From: Chloranthus sessilifolius | Lineage: Eukaryota; Streptophyta; Magnoliopsida; Chloranthales; Chloranthaceae | Direction of reading: 5' to 3' | Assembly (NCBI GenBank): GCA_021018995.1 | Contig: CM037587.1 | Span: 18,291,366 to 18,355,365, forward strand | Length of the DNA: 64,000 bases | Part shown: positions 1 through 11,425 of the stretch, piece by piece | How positions within the stretch are numbered: the first letter of the stretch is position 1 | How the letters are laid out: the number at the start of each line of letters is the position of its first letter | Notes under the pieces: generated by a model | Seen by the model: only the letters and a program-made list of their open reading frames with translations | What the model was told of the DNA's origin: nothing | Database searches by the model: none | Made by a program: the position numbers and the translations under genes

Positions 1-1366
1 TCCATAGAACCTCATGTCATGCCGCACCATCCCCAGGCTGGTCATCTGTAGGTCCTGCCTCCACCTCCGCAACTGTCTCATCTCTGACTGCCTCACTAGA
101 CATAGACCCTCAGTGGTAAAGTGCCATGGATCTGGTATCGAAGCACTAGCATCTGCGAGCTGAGTCATGTAATCGGTGGGGTAAGCGTGTTGCATCAGGT
201 GTGTAAACACGTCCTCATGATAGTCCATCTGGCGATGCAACAACCGGTTACTCTCTTCCAATTGAACCATGTGAGTGAGGATATCATTAAATGTAGCAGG
301 TTCCTACTGCGCAGGAGGTACATGATATTGTTCTTGTTGCTGAGCTAGTGGTGCATGAACAGGTGGAATGGGTTGTCCTTGTTCTTGTGGGGCCTCGGGA
401 ACGGGTGGTGGTACTTGTTCACCAGGAGGAAGCACCTTCTTCAACTGGTTATAGGTTCAATTCCAATCCGAAAAGCTATATACTTCCACATGGTCATTTA
501 CTTTGTGCTCATTGTCAGAAATTTGGCACCCCTAGTACTCTTCAAACATGCACAATATAAGACGAGCGTATGAAGACGATCCTTCGGCTTTGCTCCTCCT
601 TTCATTAACTTTCCTTGTATATACTTCATCCCTTCAAAGACCATCTGGGTCACACTAAACAATCGGCCCCTGAACGCCGAATACAATGGTTGTTGCACCT
701 CTCCTACCCTCTCAGTGTTGTGGCGCATCGGGTATAGGTTACATTTTATAATCGTATCCAACATCCATAGATGAGGAGGCAAATCAATTCTACTAATTGA
801 TGTACTGACCCATGTAATCCTTGAGTCATCTGCCGTTTAATCTCCAAATAGTCCACGGGTTTCGGGAATGGGGGTAATAACTCAATTCCATCACCATATG
901 AGTCAACATTCTAGGGAATTACAAGCATGGTCCAGAGTGAGCTTATTATACTCACGACCGTCAATCTTGGTCTAAATCAAACTCAGATTTTTAATGTTGC
1001 TCATGTTCTGATAAAATAGTCGCACGAGATGGTGGTAATAATACGCATGTAGTGGCTTAAGGATATTCCCCAACCCAGCCTTAACGATGAATTCCTTGGC
1101 CCACACTGTATTTCCCTGGACATCCTATTCGCTAAACAGGGCCTCATCAAAAATGTATTCGTCTTCAAAATCTTTACTCACCCACCACTCATTGGGCTGC
1201 TCTAAATGTGGTGTTGATGATGGTGGTGACAAACGGTGTGACGTTGATGGGGATACTGATGGTGATGGTGGTGGTGAGGTGCCGGAGGTGGTCTCGATGC
1301 ACTAGCATGTCGAACAGGTAATTTTGAAGCCATAACCTTCGAAGTTTGTCATGTTTTGGGCGGCAT
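1..1366 (-). pseudogene. Extra ORF of chromovirus A, putative plant transposon protein (degenerate)
   Basis: A minus-strand reading frame can be followed from ATG 1366 (MPPKT, then a stop; second ATG at 1333 beginning MASKLPVRHAS) to the window edge, interrupted by several stops. Recognisable stretches are EQPNEWWVSKDFEDEYIFDE near 1190, a segment ending NMSNIKNLSLI near 980, and 782-498 containing NLYPMRHNTERVGEVQQ. Beyond this a Pro/Gln-rich tail (EQVPPPVPEAPQEQGQPIPP near 400) and a Leu/Glu-rich stretch (LEESNRLLHRQMDYHED) follow. The overall shape resembles the 'putative plant transposon protein' family seen in plant retroelements; that assignment is from memory of the family and moderate. 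It lies downstream of pol in the same orientation, so it may be an extra sense ORF of element A. The 5' end of the gene lies about 300 bp below palindrome array A. Confidence 0.5.
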
Positions 1367-1609
1367 TTCTAGGGTTTCTCAAAGAAAACGAAACTAGGGT
1401 TCCAAATAGAAATGCAAACTCAAATACTGAGAGCCAAAGAACTAGGGTTTACCTTTTTGTGGTGTGATTCGAATTCGATTTGTCCAAAAATTGAAGCAAA
1501 AAGGCCTCCCAAAGCACCTCCTTTATCTTCCCAAAAGGACACAAGAAAACCCCAAGCAAATAAAAACTCAATCTCTGAATTTAGAATCCACAAAAAAAAA
1601 ACCCAACTC

Positions 1610-1617
1610 ATATATAT

Positions 1618-1656
<39 letters not shown>
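1610..1656. repeat. AT dinucleotide microsatellite
   Basis: Nearly pure (AT)n run, interrupted once near its left end by TC. It lies between the extra ORF and palindrome array A. Short Tyr-Ile ORFs across it are artefacts. Confidence 0.95.
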
Positions 1657-1659
<3 letters not shown>

Positions 1660-1660
1660 A

Positions 1661-1926
1661 AAATCGACTGGTCGATTTTACACTTAAAGCCCCAAACTCG
1701 TGAATTCGATCAATCGGTTTTCATGTCGACCGGTCGAATTCTAATGTCCTATAATTCCCCATAGGAAAATCGACTGGTCGATTCTAAAATCGATCGGTCG
1801 GTTTTCAGAATCGATCGGTCGAACTTGATTCGACTAGTTCATTTCCCATAGGCTGTTATGTCAGCCCAAAACTCTCTATTTTGTGAAAGTCGACCAGTGG
1901 GTTTGATTTTTCGACCGGTCGGTTTT
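1661..1926. repeat. Palindrome array A, core TCGACCGGTCGA
   Basis: About nine imperfect copies of a palindromic motif occur at irregular 20-50 bp spacing. Examples are ATCGACTGGTCGAT at 1663, GTCGACCGGTCGAA near 1725, ATCGACTGGTCGAT near 1769, ATCGATCGGTCG near 1789, ATCGATCGGTCGAA near 1809, and TTCGACCGGTCGG near 1909. It sits 300-560 bp upstream of the minus-strand extra ORF and just beyond the pol stop. The same core fills array B in the LTR of the same element. Confidence 0.85.
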
Positions 1927-2116
1927 CACTGTTTGGCTCCAGATCTGTTTTTTCTTTCTCCAATTCATTTGCTACTTCAAAATTAATTTGCTTTTGACTC
2001 TTTAGCATTTTGTTAAGCTACACTCAAATATCCAATACACAACATCTTTTCATAACTCATCATTAATTCATACATGAACTTTCACAAGAAAAATACAACT
2101 ACAAATAAATTTCTGC

Positions 2117-3450
2117 TTAGCTCTCCTCAAACAAGTGAGGGTATTGTTCCTTCACATCCGCTTCATGCTCCCAAGTGGCCTCCTCAACTGGATGATTCTG
2201 CCACTTAACCAGCACCAATGGAACACTTTTCGTACGCAGTACTTTCTCCTTTCGATCCAGAATTTGTATTGGTTCCTCTATCATGGTCATATCCTCACAC
2301 ATCACTGTTGGTTGCTCGCTCAAGACATGAGCGGGGTTCATCACATACTTTCTAAGCATGGATACATGAAAGATATTATGTATTCTATCGAATGGTAGAG
2401 GTAACCTAATCCTGTAAGCTACTTCACCCACACAGCCTAAAACTTCAAAAGGTTCAAAGTAGCGTGGGCTTAGCTTTCCCCGCTTTCCAAATTTCATGAC
2501 ACCCCTCATGGGTGAAATCTTAACAAATGCGTGAACTCCAACATAAAAATCAATGCTCATCCTCTTCATATCGGCATAACTCTTATGTCCGCTCTGAGCG
2601 GATTTGATCCTTTCTCTTATCACACGAACGATCTCAGAATTGCTTTCAAGTATTTTCGGACCCAATAAAAACTTTTCTCTAGTCTCTTCCCAGTTGATTG
2701 GTGATCTACATCGTTGTCGATATAGAGCTTCATACGGTGTCCTACCGATACTCGTCTAAAAGTTGTTGTTGTATGCAAATTCGATCAACAATAAATGTTG
2801 ACCCCATGATCCCTGAAAGTCAAACATACAAGCTCTGAGCATATCTTCAATCACCTGATTCACCCTCTCTGTCTATCCATCCGTATGTGGGTGAAATGTC
2901 GAATTGAAGTCTAACCGTATACCCATACCCTCTTGGAACTTTTGTCAAAACTTAGAAGTATATAGCAGGTCATGATCTGAAACAATGCTAACTGGAATAC
3001 CCTGTAGTCGGACGATTTCTTTCATATACATCTCAGCGAGCTTCCCTGTCATATATAGAGTGTTATAAGGCAATCGGTCCACGATTATCAAGTGAGTTGA
3101 CTTTGTCAATAGGTCCACGATTACCAAATAGCATTGTATCGCTTCGCCATTTGTGGCAATCCTATAATGAAGTCCATAGAGATGGACTCCCATTTCCACT
3201 CTGGTATAGGTAGAGGTTGTAGTAAACCTGCTGGATGTCAGTGATCCACTTTCACCAACTGACATACTAATCATTTCGACACGTACTCTGCCATATCCTG
3301 TTTTAGTCCTCTCCACCAGTAGTTCTTTCTCATGTCCTGATATATCTTGGTGCTACCCGGGTGTATGGCATATTTAGACTTGTGGGCCTTTTGTAAGATG
3401 GTTTGTTAAAGGTCAGCATCATTGGGTATACATAGACGTCCTCTAAACGA
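2117..3450 (-). pseudogene. Integrase with C-terminal chromodomain, element A
   Basis: This is the 3' end of the Tekay-like pol. The core is frameshifted: the first catalytic Asp is in WESISMDF (codon about 3174-3172), after which one G seems lost so that the frame continues as [12 protein letters not shown]. The second Asp is in SIVSDHDLLYTSKF (codon 2977-2975). The Glu region reads G-stop-TERVNQVIEDML near 2860, the stop being consistent with CAG to TAG. The final 182-codon block (2665-2117) contains the GPY/F-like module (EPFEVLGCVGEVAYRIRLP) and, from about 2285, a chromodomain (EEPIQILDRKEKVLR, LVKWQNHPVEEATWE). The terminal chromodomain places the element among plant chromoviruses, most like Tekay/Del. 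It is non-functional as it stands. Confidence 0.9.
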
Positions 3451-3570
3451 TAATGAGTCATCCTCCTTAATTGAGAAATTCGGCCTACTGCCCTCAATCA
3501 CACTCTGCTTGATATTTACTAACTCTAGATCTTTCATTTGTAGTTATTTAATGTGCTCAAAGATCATTGG

Positions 3571-4077
3571 TCATACAATGATGTTAGCCAACAAGGCCCC
3601 TGATGCTTGTGCCTCAATCTTGGTGTCGTTCAATGAAGGGTCCTCTAGCAGCTTCCATCTTCGAATCCCCATGATAAGGCTAGACAATAGAGTCGAACCC
3701 TTCCGACTCAAAGCATCTGCTACCACATTAGCCTTGCTTGGTTGGTACTGAATGGAGCAATTATAGTCCTTGCAAAATTCCATCCATCTGCGTTGCCTCA
3801 TATTAAGCTCTTTTTGTGTAAACAAGTATCTGAGGCTTTTGTGATCCATGAATATCTCAAAGGTCTCGCCATATAGGTAGTGTCTCCATATCTTTAGCAC
3901 AAAGATCACTGCGGCTAGTTCCAAGTTGCGTGTTGGATAATTTTTCTCGTGGTCCTTAAGTTGTCTTGACCCATATGCAATAACCTTCTTATTCTGGTTG
4001 AGCACACAACCCAAACAACTATGTGAAGCATCACTGTATACAGTAAACCCTTCACTGCCAGAAGGTATAGCCAGCAC
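3571..4077 (-). pseudogene. Ribonuclease H domain of pol, element A
   Basis: A 168-codon open stretch with the Ty3/gypsy RNase H signature: [15 protein letters not shown] (first Asp), [18 protein letters not shown] (Glu), [22 protein letters not shown] and [10 protein letters not shown] (final Asp). It would degrade the RNA strand of the RNA:DNA hybrid during reverse transcription. It follows RT in the same polyprotein. The open frame is one of the best preserved parts of the element, but the flanking pol is broken. The gap to the integrase (3450-3570) would hold the integrase zinc finger and spacer. Confidence 0.92.
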
Positions 4078-4109
4078 TGGAGCTGTAGTTAGCCTCTTCT
4101 TGAGTTCTT

Positions 4110-5071
4110 AAAAACTCTTCTCACACTCTTCAGTCCATTCGAATCTCTCATTCTTTCTTGTAAGCTTAGTGAGTGGTCCAGAGATATTGGAAAATCTCTC
4201 TACAAACCGTCTGTAATATCCAGCCAGACCAAGGAAGCTGCAAATCTCCGCCAGTCTTTGGTTGTTTCCACTCCACTACTGCCTCGATCTTTGCCGGATC
4301 TATGGTAACTCCATCCTTTAAGACAACATGCCCCAAAAAGCTAACTTTTCCTAACCAAAACTCGCACTTGCTGAACTTTGCATATGATTAGTGTTCACAC
4401 AATATCTGCAGAGCAATCCTCAAATGTTCTTCATGCTCTTCCTTGGATTTAGAGTAGATGGGTATGTCATCTATGAACACTACTACGCAAGTGTCTAGGT
4501 GTGGTTTAAACACCTGATTCATCAGATCCATGAATGACGCCGATGCATTTGTCAATCCAAATGGCATCCCTAAGAACTCATAATGTCCATATCTTGTTAT
4601 GAACATCGTCTTCTGTATGTCCTCTGCTTTAACACGCAATTGATGGTATCCAGATCTCAAATCGATCTTGGAAAATAACCTTGCGCCTTATAACTGATCA
4701 AATAAATCATCAATCCTTGGCAAAGGGTATCGGTTCTTAATAGTCACTTTGTTCAGTTGATGGTAGTCAATGCATAGTCTCAACGACCCGTCCTTCTTCA
4801 CGAATAAGATCAGTGCTCCCCAAGGAGACACACTAGGTCTCACGAACCCTCTATCTAAGAGTTCTTGCAATTGATCTTTCAACTCCTTCAACTTGGCTAG
4901 AGCCATTCGATATGGTGCTTTAGATATAGGCTCCGTACCTGGTGCTAAGTCAATAGCAAACTCCACTTCCCTATCTGGTGGTAACCCCGACAATTCTTCT
5001 GGAAACACGTCCTCAAATTTGCATGCTACCAGAATTTCGGCTATTACATTCAATAGCAAACTCCATTGCAC
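4110..5071 (-). pseudogene. Reverse transcriptase domain of pol, element A
   Basis: Two blocks of the RT domain lie in one frame separated by a stop at about 4685. The upstream block (5071-4688) has [41 protein letters not shown] and [19 protein letters not shown]. The downstream block (4660-4388) has [28 protein letters not shown] and the catalytic [10 protein letters not shown], with the FIDD codons at 4477-4466. Usual order and spacing of a Ty3/gypsy RT. The thumb and connection region from 4388 to 4110 is still recognisable only in pieces. Confidence 0.93.
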
Positions 5072-5099
5072 CCTTTCTTTATCAAACGTTCAACTCTAA

Positions 5100-5570
5100 C
5101 TGCAGAGATCAGCAATACAAAGGTCAATCATATTCCAAGGAATCTAAATGATCTTCTCGTATTCGGTCTAAAGACAATCACCTTGTTCCGACAATCAACA
5201 CTCACTCGATGTTGGGATAGCAAATCTATGCCAAGGATTACGTTGAATCTTTGCATGTCTAGCAAAACTAAATCCACCACTACTTCATGAACATCCTAAT
5301 ATCTGATGGCGACAATCACTGAGCGACAAATCATCTCAGTATTAATCGAATTCCTCTTCGAAACTGACACTGCCAAAACAAAGTCCAATTCTTCTAGAAT
5401 GACCCCAATACTCTTTGCAACCCGTGGAGTGACAAACGAGTGGGTAGACCTTGGGTCTATCAACACTAAGACTACTTCCTACTATTGATACACCTTCCCT
5501 ATCAAAAGTTCAATCAACATTTTAATTAAATTAAAAGAATTTTCACCTTGAATAATGTCATTACTATTTT
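5100..5570 (-). pseudogene. Aspartic protease region, element A (altered active site)
   Basis: The retropepsin-like active-site block reads VVLVLIDPRSTHSFVTPR, with the catalytic Asp codon at 5457-5455. Tekay-type elements normally have a Gly after the residue following Asp (DPGSTHSF or DSGATHSF); here it is Arg. A hydrophobic block typical of the family (VDLVLLDMQRFNVILGIDLL) follows near 5240. Several stops occur. It links gag (upstream) to RT (downstream). Confidence 0.8.
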
Positions 5571-5689
5571 GGGCATCTAGGGCGGTTACGGCATATGCTC
5601 GTCCTTGCATTGTTAGTTTCTTTGTCTGCAACGACCAAGGCATAGGAGTTGATGTCATCCTCTCCTTCCGCATCTCTAGGCAATGTCTA

Positions 5690-6921
5690 ATTATGTATCC
5701 CATTTTTCAGCATTTGAAGCACCGCTTGTACCCCACCTATAATCAAAAGTCTTATGAGACTTGCCACACCTGGCACAAGTCTCAGCTGGAGTAGACGATG
5801 TTGCTTTAGAGACACCCTGAGTCACTGATATTCCTGTAGTGGTCGTAGGGTTCTCATAGCAGATCGATCTCACGAAAGTAGGCATAGGTGGCCTAGTATA
5901 ACTGATATGAGGTAGTCTAGTATAAGGTGTCTGCATAAACTACCTCTGTATAGGTGCTACGAAGCGCGACTTTTTATTCACTGGTTCGTAGTTGCCCACC
6001 TTATCTGATCTATCCTTCCCTTTCCTTGCTGATCTCTCCTCCGATACCTATCCTCATTATCTTCTATCACCAGGGCCTCGCTCATAACTTCTCCATATGT
6101 TTTCAATTCAAAGGCAACAACTTTTCCTTTGATATCCGGCCTTAAGCTGCGTTGAAGTCTCTTGGCCTTCATTAGATCTGAGACCACATACTCAGGAGTA
6201 AAACATGTGAATCTCATGAATTCTACTCCATATTCCATCACTGACATCTTCCCTTATTCTAGTTGAAGGAATTTCACCTCCATCTGATTCCACACTACCT
6301 CCGGGAAATACTGTTTATTAAACTCTTCTATGAATTCATCCCAGTTCCATAACACACCTGGAGTCTCTTGTGCTCTAGTCCTAGACACGATCTTCCACCA
6401 TAGGCCTGCCTCTCCGCCTAACATAAAAGCTGTCCACCGAACACTCCCATCTTCAGTGCACGTAAGCACACTGAATATATTCTCCATTTCACTGAGCCAG
6501 TTCTTCACTTCTATTGGTTCTTCTTGCCCTAGAAAACTTGGAGGACGCATCCTCCGAAACTCTGTAAATGCCAAGTGTAATGGTGGTGGTGGAGTAGTAG
6601 TAACCGGAGGCGTAGGTGGTGTTTGCTAATGGTCATTGGCATTATGAGCTGCCAATGAAGCCGCCTGCTGAGCCATGGCATTTGCCATGGTTTCTATAGT
6701 GTGCATCATTCTCCGCCGTTCTTCTCTTTCTTTATTTCTTTCTCGAACCCTCTCTTGATCTCTCTCTTGATTCCCCTCCTATTTTTGTTTCCCCGATTAC
6801 TATTTTCTAAGAACTCTCTATTTTCCAATGGTACTCTATTTGAAACCGAGACGTACCCGTCTCCACTCCTCAAATTTCTACCATGGCCGCCCCTTGGTCG
6901 GCCCCTTCCTCTAGTAGACAT
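5690..6921 (-). pseudogene. gag, element A
   Basis: Start ATG at 6921, encoding the Arg/Gly-rich beginning MSTRGRGRPRGGHGRN, 93 bp from the primer-binding site as usual for Tekay elements. A frameshift in a charged stretch near 6710 leads into RRMMHTIETMANAMAQQAAS, then a stop near 6627, then the capsid-type core (FRRMRPPSFLGQEEPIEVKNWL, then WDEFIEEFNKQYFPEVVWNQ and MSVMEYGVEFMRFTCF). A single stop separates 6254 from 6247. A degenerate zinc knuckle, CARCGKSHKTFDYR, lies near 5770 and has lost its last Cys. Gag would form the particle and bind RNA. Confidence 0.88.
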
Positions 6922-7013
6922 GACGCTCTATAATATGAAACAAAGGTTTCATTAGCAGAAGTTCCTATACTTTGATAAAATTTAAGACTTGTCATAATTT
7001 TCTAAAAGAAAAT

Positions 7014-7025
7014 GCTCTGATACCA
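7014..7025 (-). other. Primer-binding site for initiator tRNA-Met, element A
   Basis: Minus-strand TGGTATCAGAGC, the plant initiator-tRNA-Met primer site, separated by two bases from the LTR end at 7028. It fixes 7028-9394 as the 5' LTR of the minus-strand gag-pol. Confidence 0.92.
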
Positions 7026-7027
7026 AC

Positions 7028-9394
7028 TATGATAGCTCGGATTTCAGCACTCTGAAACCTACGTTGTCAGTATGACCCTCGAGGTCGTTCCCCATATATC
7101 ACACAGAACACTTGGCGCATCCACACACAAAGCGAAACAAAGAATAATGTAATAAAATAGATATAGTCATCATAAGAAAGAAATCTCCATTCTATGTAAT
7201 GATGAACCCAAAATATATCAAAAGATGGTTCTAATCCCATGCCAATCGCATGAGCAAAAGAACCGAACCGAACCATCCGTGACAACCCAAAAGTCACCCT
7301 ATGATGGTTTGCCAAAAGAATTACAATATCACATAATACATCATTTCCAATATAAAATGGCTGAACGTAACAAGCCTTACAATTTTAGCTCTAAAAAAAA
7401 AGCTACACAACAAGAAATCTACTAGAAGAACTCCTCCGGAGGGGGATTTGTCTCCTCCTCAGGAATGTACTCTGAATCCTCTATGTCAAGATCCTCAGTA
7501 CCAGTAGCAACCTCTGATGTATAATCGAAGGGTGAGCTACATCCTAGCTCAATATGGAAAAACACAGCATGAATATCTTTTGCAACTCACATATCTTAAA
7601 TGACATAATTAAAGCATATTTTCTATAATAAAATTTCAATTGGGAAGCACATAAATGGCAAAGCGAATAATTGATACATGTTTCAAAACCACACTTAATG
7701 AATTTTCAAATGTTTGTTTCACATGTTCACATTACTTCAAAGGAAACTTAAATCAATCACTTAAATAGTCCCTCGAGCAATATAGCATCGAGCCCTGATG
7801 GGAATACCCTCCTTCGTTGTTCACATGAACTCTTTTTACACAAAATGCTCAAGCTCCCTCTAACTAGGTGGCTTGTGCCGAAGAAGTGTTTCCACAACTT
7901 GGAAACCAAAGAACGGATATCCCTCCGTACCAGAGCATAATCTGTACGGATATCCTGCCATACCGGTTACGGGTATCCCGCCGTGTCGGTTGGGTATCCA
8001 TATAACCTTAAATCAAAGTTCACATTTAAACTATTATTATTCACCATGAATTTGTGATAATTATATTAGTTCAAAGTTTCAAAGAGTTTTTCACACAACT
8101 TATACACATCCTCTTGATGTCATATTCACATAGTTACTTCCTTTTTGATGCCACGCACACACTTCTCATGCCACACACACACACACATGCTTCTTATTTC
8201 TTAGTGCACATATTCACTAAGTTCACATGCCAAAATTTATGAACAAAATCATGTTGATACGAGGACAAATCGAAAGACACGCACATCTTATCATCACATC
8301 ACATCACATAGGCTAGTTGAAATCAGACATTCATGTTCCAAGAATTTTCCCTACCTCACACAAAGTCACACATATCTTCTTAGCTCAAGTTAGCTCATCT
8401 AGGTTCGAGGCTCAAGCTCATGCCTAACCTATATGAATTCATACACAAAACATCACTACTGACGTAAAACGGAAGATATAAACCTCCCCTAAAGTCCCCC
8501 TTCCAAAACAAACAAAACCATGAAGTTAACAAGAATTGATCGATCGATCACCAATTCGACCGGTCAGTTTTCCTCAGGACAACCAGACCCCTCTTCTTAA
8601 CACTAGAACCGATCAGTCGATTTCTCAAATCGATCGGTTGGTTCCCAAAATTGACTGGTCGAATTCTTCATAACTAAGTTTTCATATTCCCTGTTTTGTG
8701 GGAACCGACCAGTCGATTCCATTTCGATCAGTCGATTTCATTTAGAAGCCCATAACTCTTAAATCTTGACAAAATCGATCAGTCGATTTGGAAATCGACC
8801 GGTCAATTTTGTCAATTTTCTCTCAGCTCTGATTTAACTTTTCTCATATATTTTTCCCTAAATTCTTATCCTTTCCTCTTCGATTTTCCAACTCATCTAC
8901 ATAACTAATTCACTCGTTTGATTCTTACAAAAGTTATGTAAAAATCCTACCTTTTAATCGATTGATCCCTCAATCTTGATTCTCACGTACAGCTATGGCT
9001 TCGTAGCTTGATGCTTTGAATTCCACGCGATCAAATCTCACAATTTAATGCGGCAAGATCCTTCTTGTAACCATACTCACACAGCCTCAATAACTGTTCT
9101 TTGCTTCTCTCTCTCTCAATAAATCTCTCAACAACTAATTCACAAGAGAAATAAATTCTCTTTAGGTTTGCTTCCTTATATCCTACCTTAGGCTTAGGTG
9201 TTAGTCACTTACACCATGACTAGGTGTATCCCAGCTTACCTAAAGGTCTATACACAATATCCTACATTCCCCTTTGACCTATCTCAATAATTTTTCATGA
9301 CTTACCCATCACACTCACTAAAGTCGAGCACACGAATAGTCAGACACGCACACCGAGTCATACTGTTTAAGCTCAAAATTTTTGAGGCATCACA
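7028..9394 (-). mobile_element. 5' LTR of Tekay-like element A (LTR1)
   Basis: A 2.37-kb LTR in minus orientation. Its 3' end abuts the PBS, and its first bases on the minus strand are TGTGATGCCTC. The plus-strand left end (TATGATAGCTCGGATTTC) aligns with the left end of the LTR at 13590 (TGTGACAACCCGGATTTC), and the right ends share the CAAATTTTT block. It contains no credible ORF. It includes (CA)n near 8168 and palindrome array B. The matching 3' LTR is not found inside the window; it would lie beyond position 1 or be lost. Confidence 0.85.
8535..8810. repeat. Palindrome array B, core TCGACCGGTCGA / TCGATCAGTCGA
   Basis: About nine imperfect copies inside LTR1, 580-860 bp from the LTR start on the minus strand. 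Examples are TTCGACCGGTCAG near 8556, ACCGATCAGTCGATT near 8608, ATCGATCGGTTGG near 8629, TTGACTGGTCGAAT near 8651, ACCGACCAGTCGATT near 8704, ATCGATCAGTCGATT near 8774 and ATCGACCGGTCAAT near 8793. Same core as array A, different from array C at the equivalent place of a related LTR. Confidence 0.85.
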
Positions 9395-10078
9395 TATTCT
9401 TTCATTAACAAATGCTGAGTTTATTAATGTTTAATTGCTCTTACCAAATTAGTAAATTTTTAATTGTCATCTAAGATTGGGGTGCCAATCACACTCCCAT
9501 GATCTTGGATCTGCAACAAGGAATCTATTCAGGGTTCTTTGTTGATAATATTTGCGGCATTAATTCATTGTCATTAGGTGTCGCTCTTTTACAGTAGATG
9601 TTTTGCCTTATTTTGCGATATTAATTTATCGTCATTAGAAGTCCCTTTTACAGTGAATGTTTTGCTTCATTTCCTTTGCGGTAGTAAGAAGAGCACACTT
9701 TAGATATGATTTTATAGATTTAATTATTTATTTTTTCTAAATATTTGATTGAGTTCAATATTTATGTGTTTTGCATCCTATAATGATATTGTATCTCAAA
9801 CGTTAGATCTGTATTTTATAATTGGTAAACCATGGGAGGAGTTAACATCTTGATCCTCTCTTTTATTCTTCATTTAATTTAATTTTATTGTTTAGTTTTT
9901 ATTCTAATCAAACCCTTGAAAATCAGCAAGCTAGTTTAAATATTGTGCTTAATCTATGGTTATTCTTTTGATTAATTTCTATTTTATAGTTTTAACCAAT
10001 CTCCGTGGGAACGATCTCATACTCTGCACCCACTAACTACAATCTGATTCATGCGCTTGTGAGTTTAAAATCATAACA
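9395..10078 (+). mobile_element. 5' LTR of Athila-like element (start uncertain)
   Basis: The right end is well marked: a segment with GTGGGAACGATCTCATACT and CACTAACTACAATCTGATTC ends at ATAACA 10078, immediately followed by AG and the primer site TTTTTGGCGCC. This arrangement is typical of Athila-like plant gypsy LTRs. I cannot fix the left boundary; the preceding LTR1 ends at 9394. Confidence 0.6.
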
Positions 10079-10084
10079 AGTTTT

Positions 10085-10102
10085 TGGCGCCGCTACTGGC
10101 GA
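10085..10102 (+). other. Primer-binding site of Athila-like element
   Basis: TGGCGCCGCTACTGGCGA is close to the TGGCGCCGTTGCCGGGGA primer site common in plant Athila- and Tat-type elements, with a few substitutions. It follows the LTR end at 10078 by AG plus Ts. Confidence 0.8.
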
Positions 10103-10159
10103 TTGGGCGTAGAAAATTTGAAAACTTTAGGAAAGAGGTACTTAATTTTAGGAATTTTT

Positions 10160-10920
10160 TTAGATTTAATTCAATATTTCTACTAGTTAAAAATAAATAA
10201 TAGAAAATTTCAAATTTTACATTTTGAATTTTGAATTTTGAAATTTGAAATTTTGAAATTTGAAATTTTGAATTTTGAATTTCGAAATTTGAAATTTGAA
10301 ATTTGAAATTTGAATTGTTTCAAATTTTTGAATTTTGGATTTGTAGGATTTTCTTTTTTTTTTGGATTGTAGGATTTTTAGGGTTTCTAGTTTAGGATTT
10401 TAAAAGATTTTTTAAGATTTTTTTTTTAGGATCTTTATGATTTGTAAGATTTTCATTTCTTTCTTTCTTTTCTTATGTAGGAATTTTAGGATTTTTAGGA
10501 TTTGTATGTTTCTTTTAGTTTATTGTCTTTTTTAGGATTTAACTTTTAGTTTATTGCCTTTTAGTTCATTGCCTGTGTAGGATTTTTAGAATTTGTAGGT
10601 TTCTTTTAGTTTATTCCCTTTTTTGGATATTGCCTTTTTAGGATTTGAATTTTGAATTTTTAAATTTGAACTAAAATTTTGAATTTGAATTTAAATTTTG
10701 ATTTTGAATTTTAAAATTTTAATGTAAATTTTGAATTTGAATTTGAATTTGAATTTTGATTTTGAATTTTGAATTTGAATTCGAATTCGAATCTGAATTT
10801 GAATTTGAATTTTGATTTTGAATTTTAAATTTTGAATTTCGAATTTGAATTTGAATTTTGAAAAAAAAATTAAAATTTGAAAAAGATTTGAAAAAAAAAT
10901 TGAAATAAAAAATAAAATAA
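10160..10920. repeat. Low-complexity TTTGAA/AAATT tract in Athila-like 5' UTR
   Basis: About 760 bp composed largely of permutations of GAATTT, GAAATTT and AGGATTTT, with no sustained coding potential. The minus-strand reading rich in Asn/Ser/Phe is a composition artefact. It occupies the leader between primer site and gag. Confidence 0.85.
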
Positions 10921-10929
10921 AAAATTAGT

Positions 10930-11425
10930 GTTATCGGTAAAATAATGTCAATGCATGGATTCAATCCATAATCATGTGCTATTTGTGAAAATCTGATGCA
11001 CATTACACCTATGTGTCCCTTGAACAACCAAAATTACTACCCTGAACAAGACCGTCCTAATCTTGTTTGGAGCACCAATGACTGGCAGAGTTAACCCAAT
11101 GACATTTGGTGGTTTAATCAACCTCCAATGTATGATATGATGCCTTACTCTAATCAAAGTTACTGGCAGAGTCAACCCAATAGCATGTGGATTTCATCAA
11201 TCTCCAATGTGTGATATGATGCCTAACAATGATCAAAGTTCTTACCCTAACAACTTTCCTTATGAGTATTCACAACAAACTCAATACTTTCAAGACACAG
11301 AACCATATGAATCAGCCCAGAATTTTTCTTACTCCTTCGAATATTTAAAAAGTTTGATGCACACCAATTATCAATCACTTTCTAGGATACAATCTCAAGT
11401 TAGTCAGATGACCGAGTACTTATAA
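10930..11425 (+). pseudogene. gag C-terminal remnant with CCHC knuckle, Athila-like
   Basis: A plus-strand reading contains CAICENLMHITPMC (codons 10975-11016), which fits the CX2CX4HX4C spacing of a retroviral-type zinc knuckle, though without the usual Gly. It continues PLNNQNYYPEQDRPNLVWST. A stop and a frameshift follow, and a Gln/Asn/Tyr-rich tail resumes at 11207 (MCDMMPNNDQSSYPNNFPYE) to 11425. A block with YDMMP-YSNQ-YWQSQPN is partly duplicated. No protease or RT follows, so the element looks non-autonomous. Confidence 0.7.

Noticed and set aside
2135..2398. Plus-strand ORF at the pol end
   Set aside because: It is opposite to the chromodomain coding frame and has no own features.
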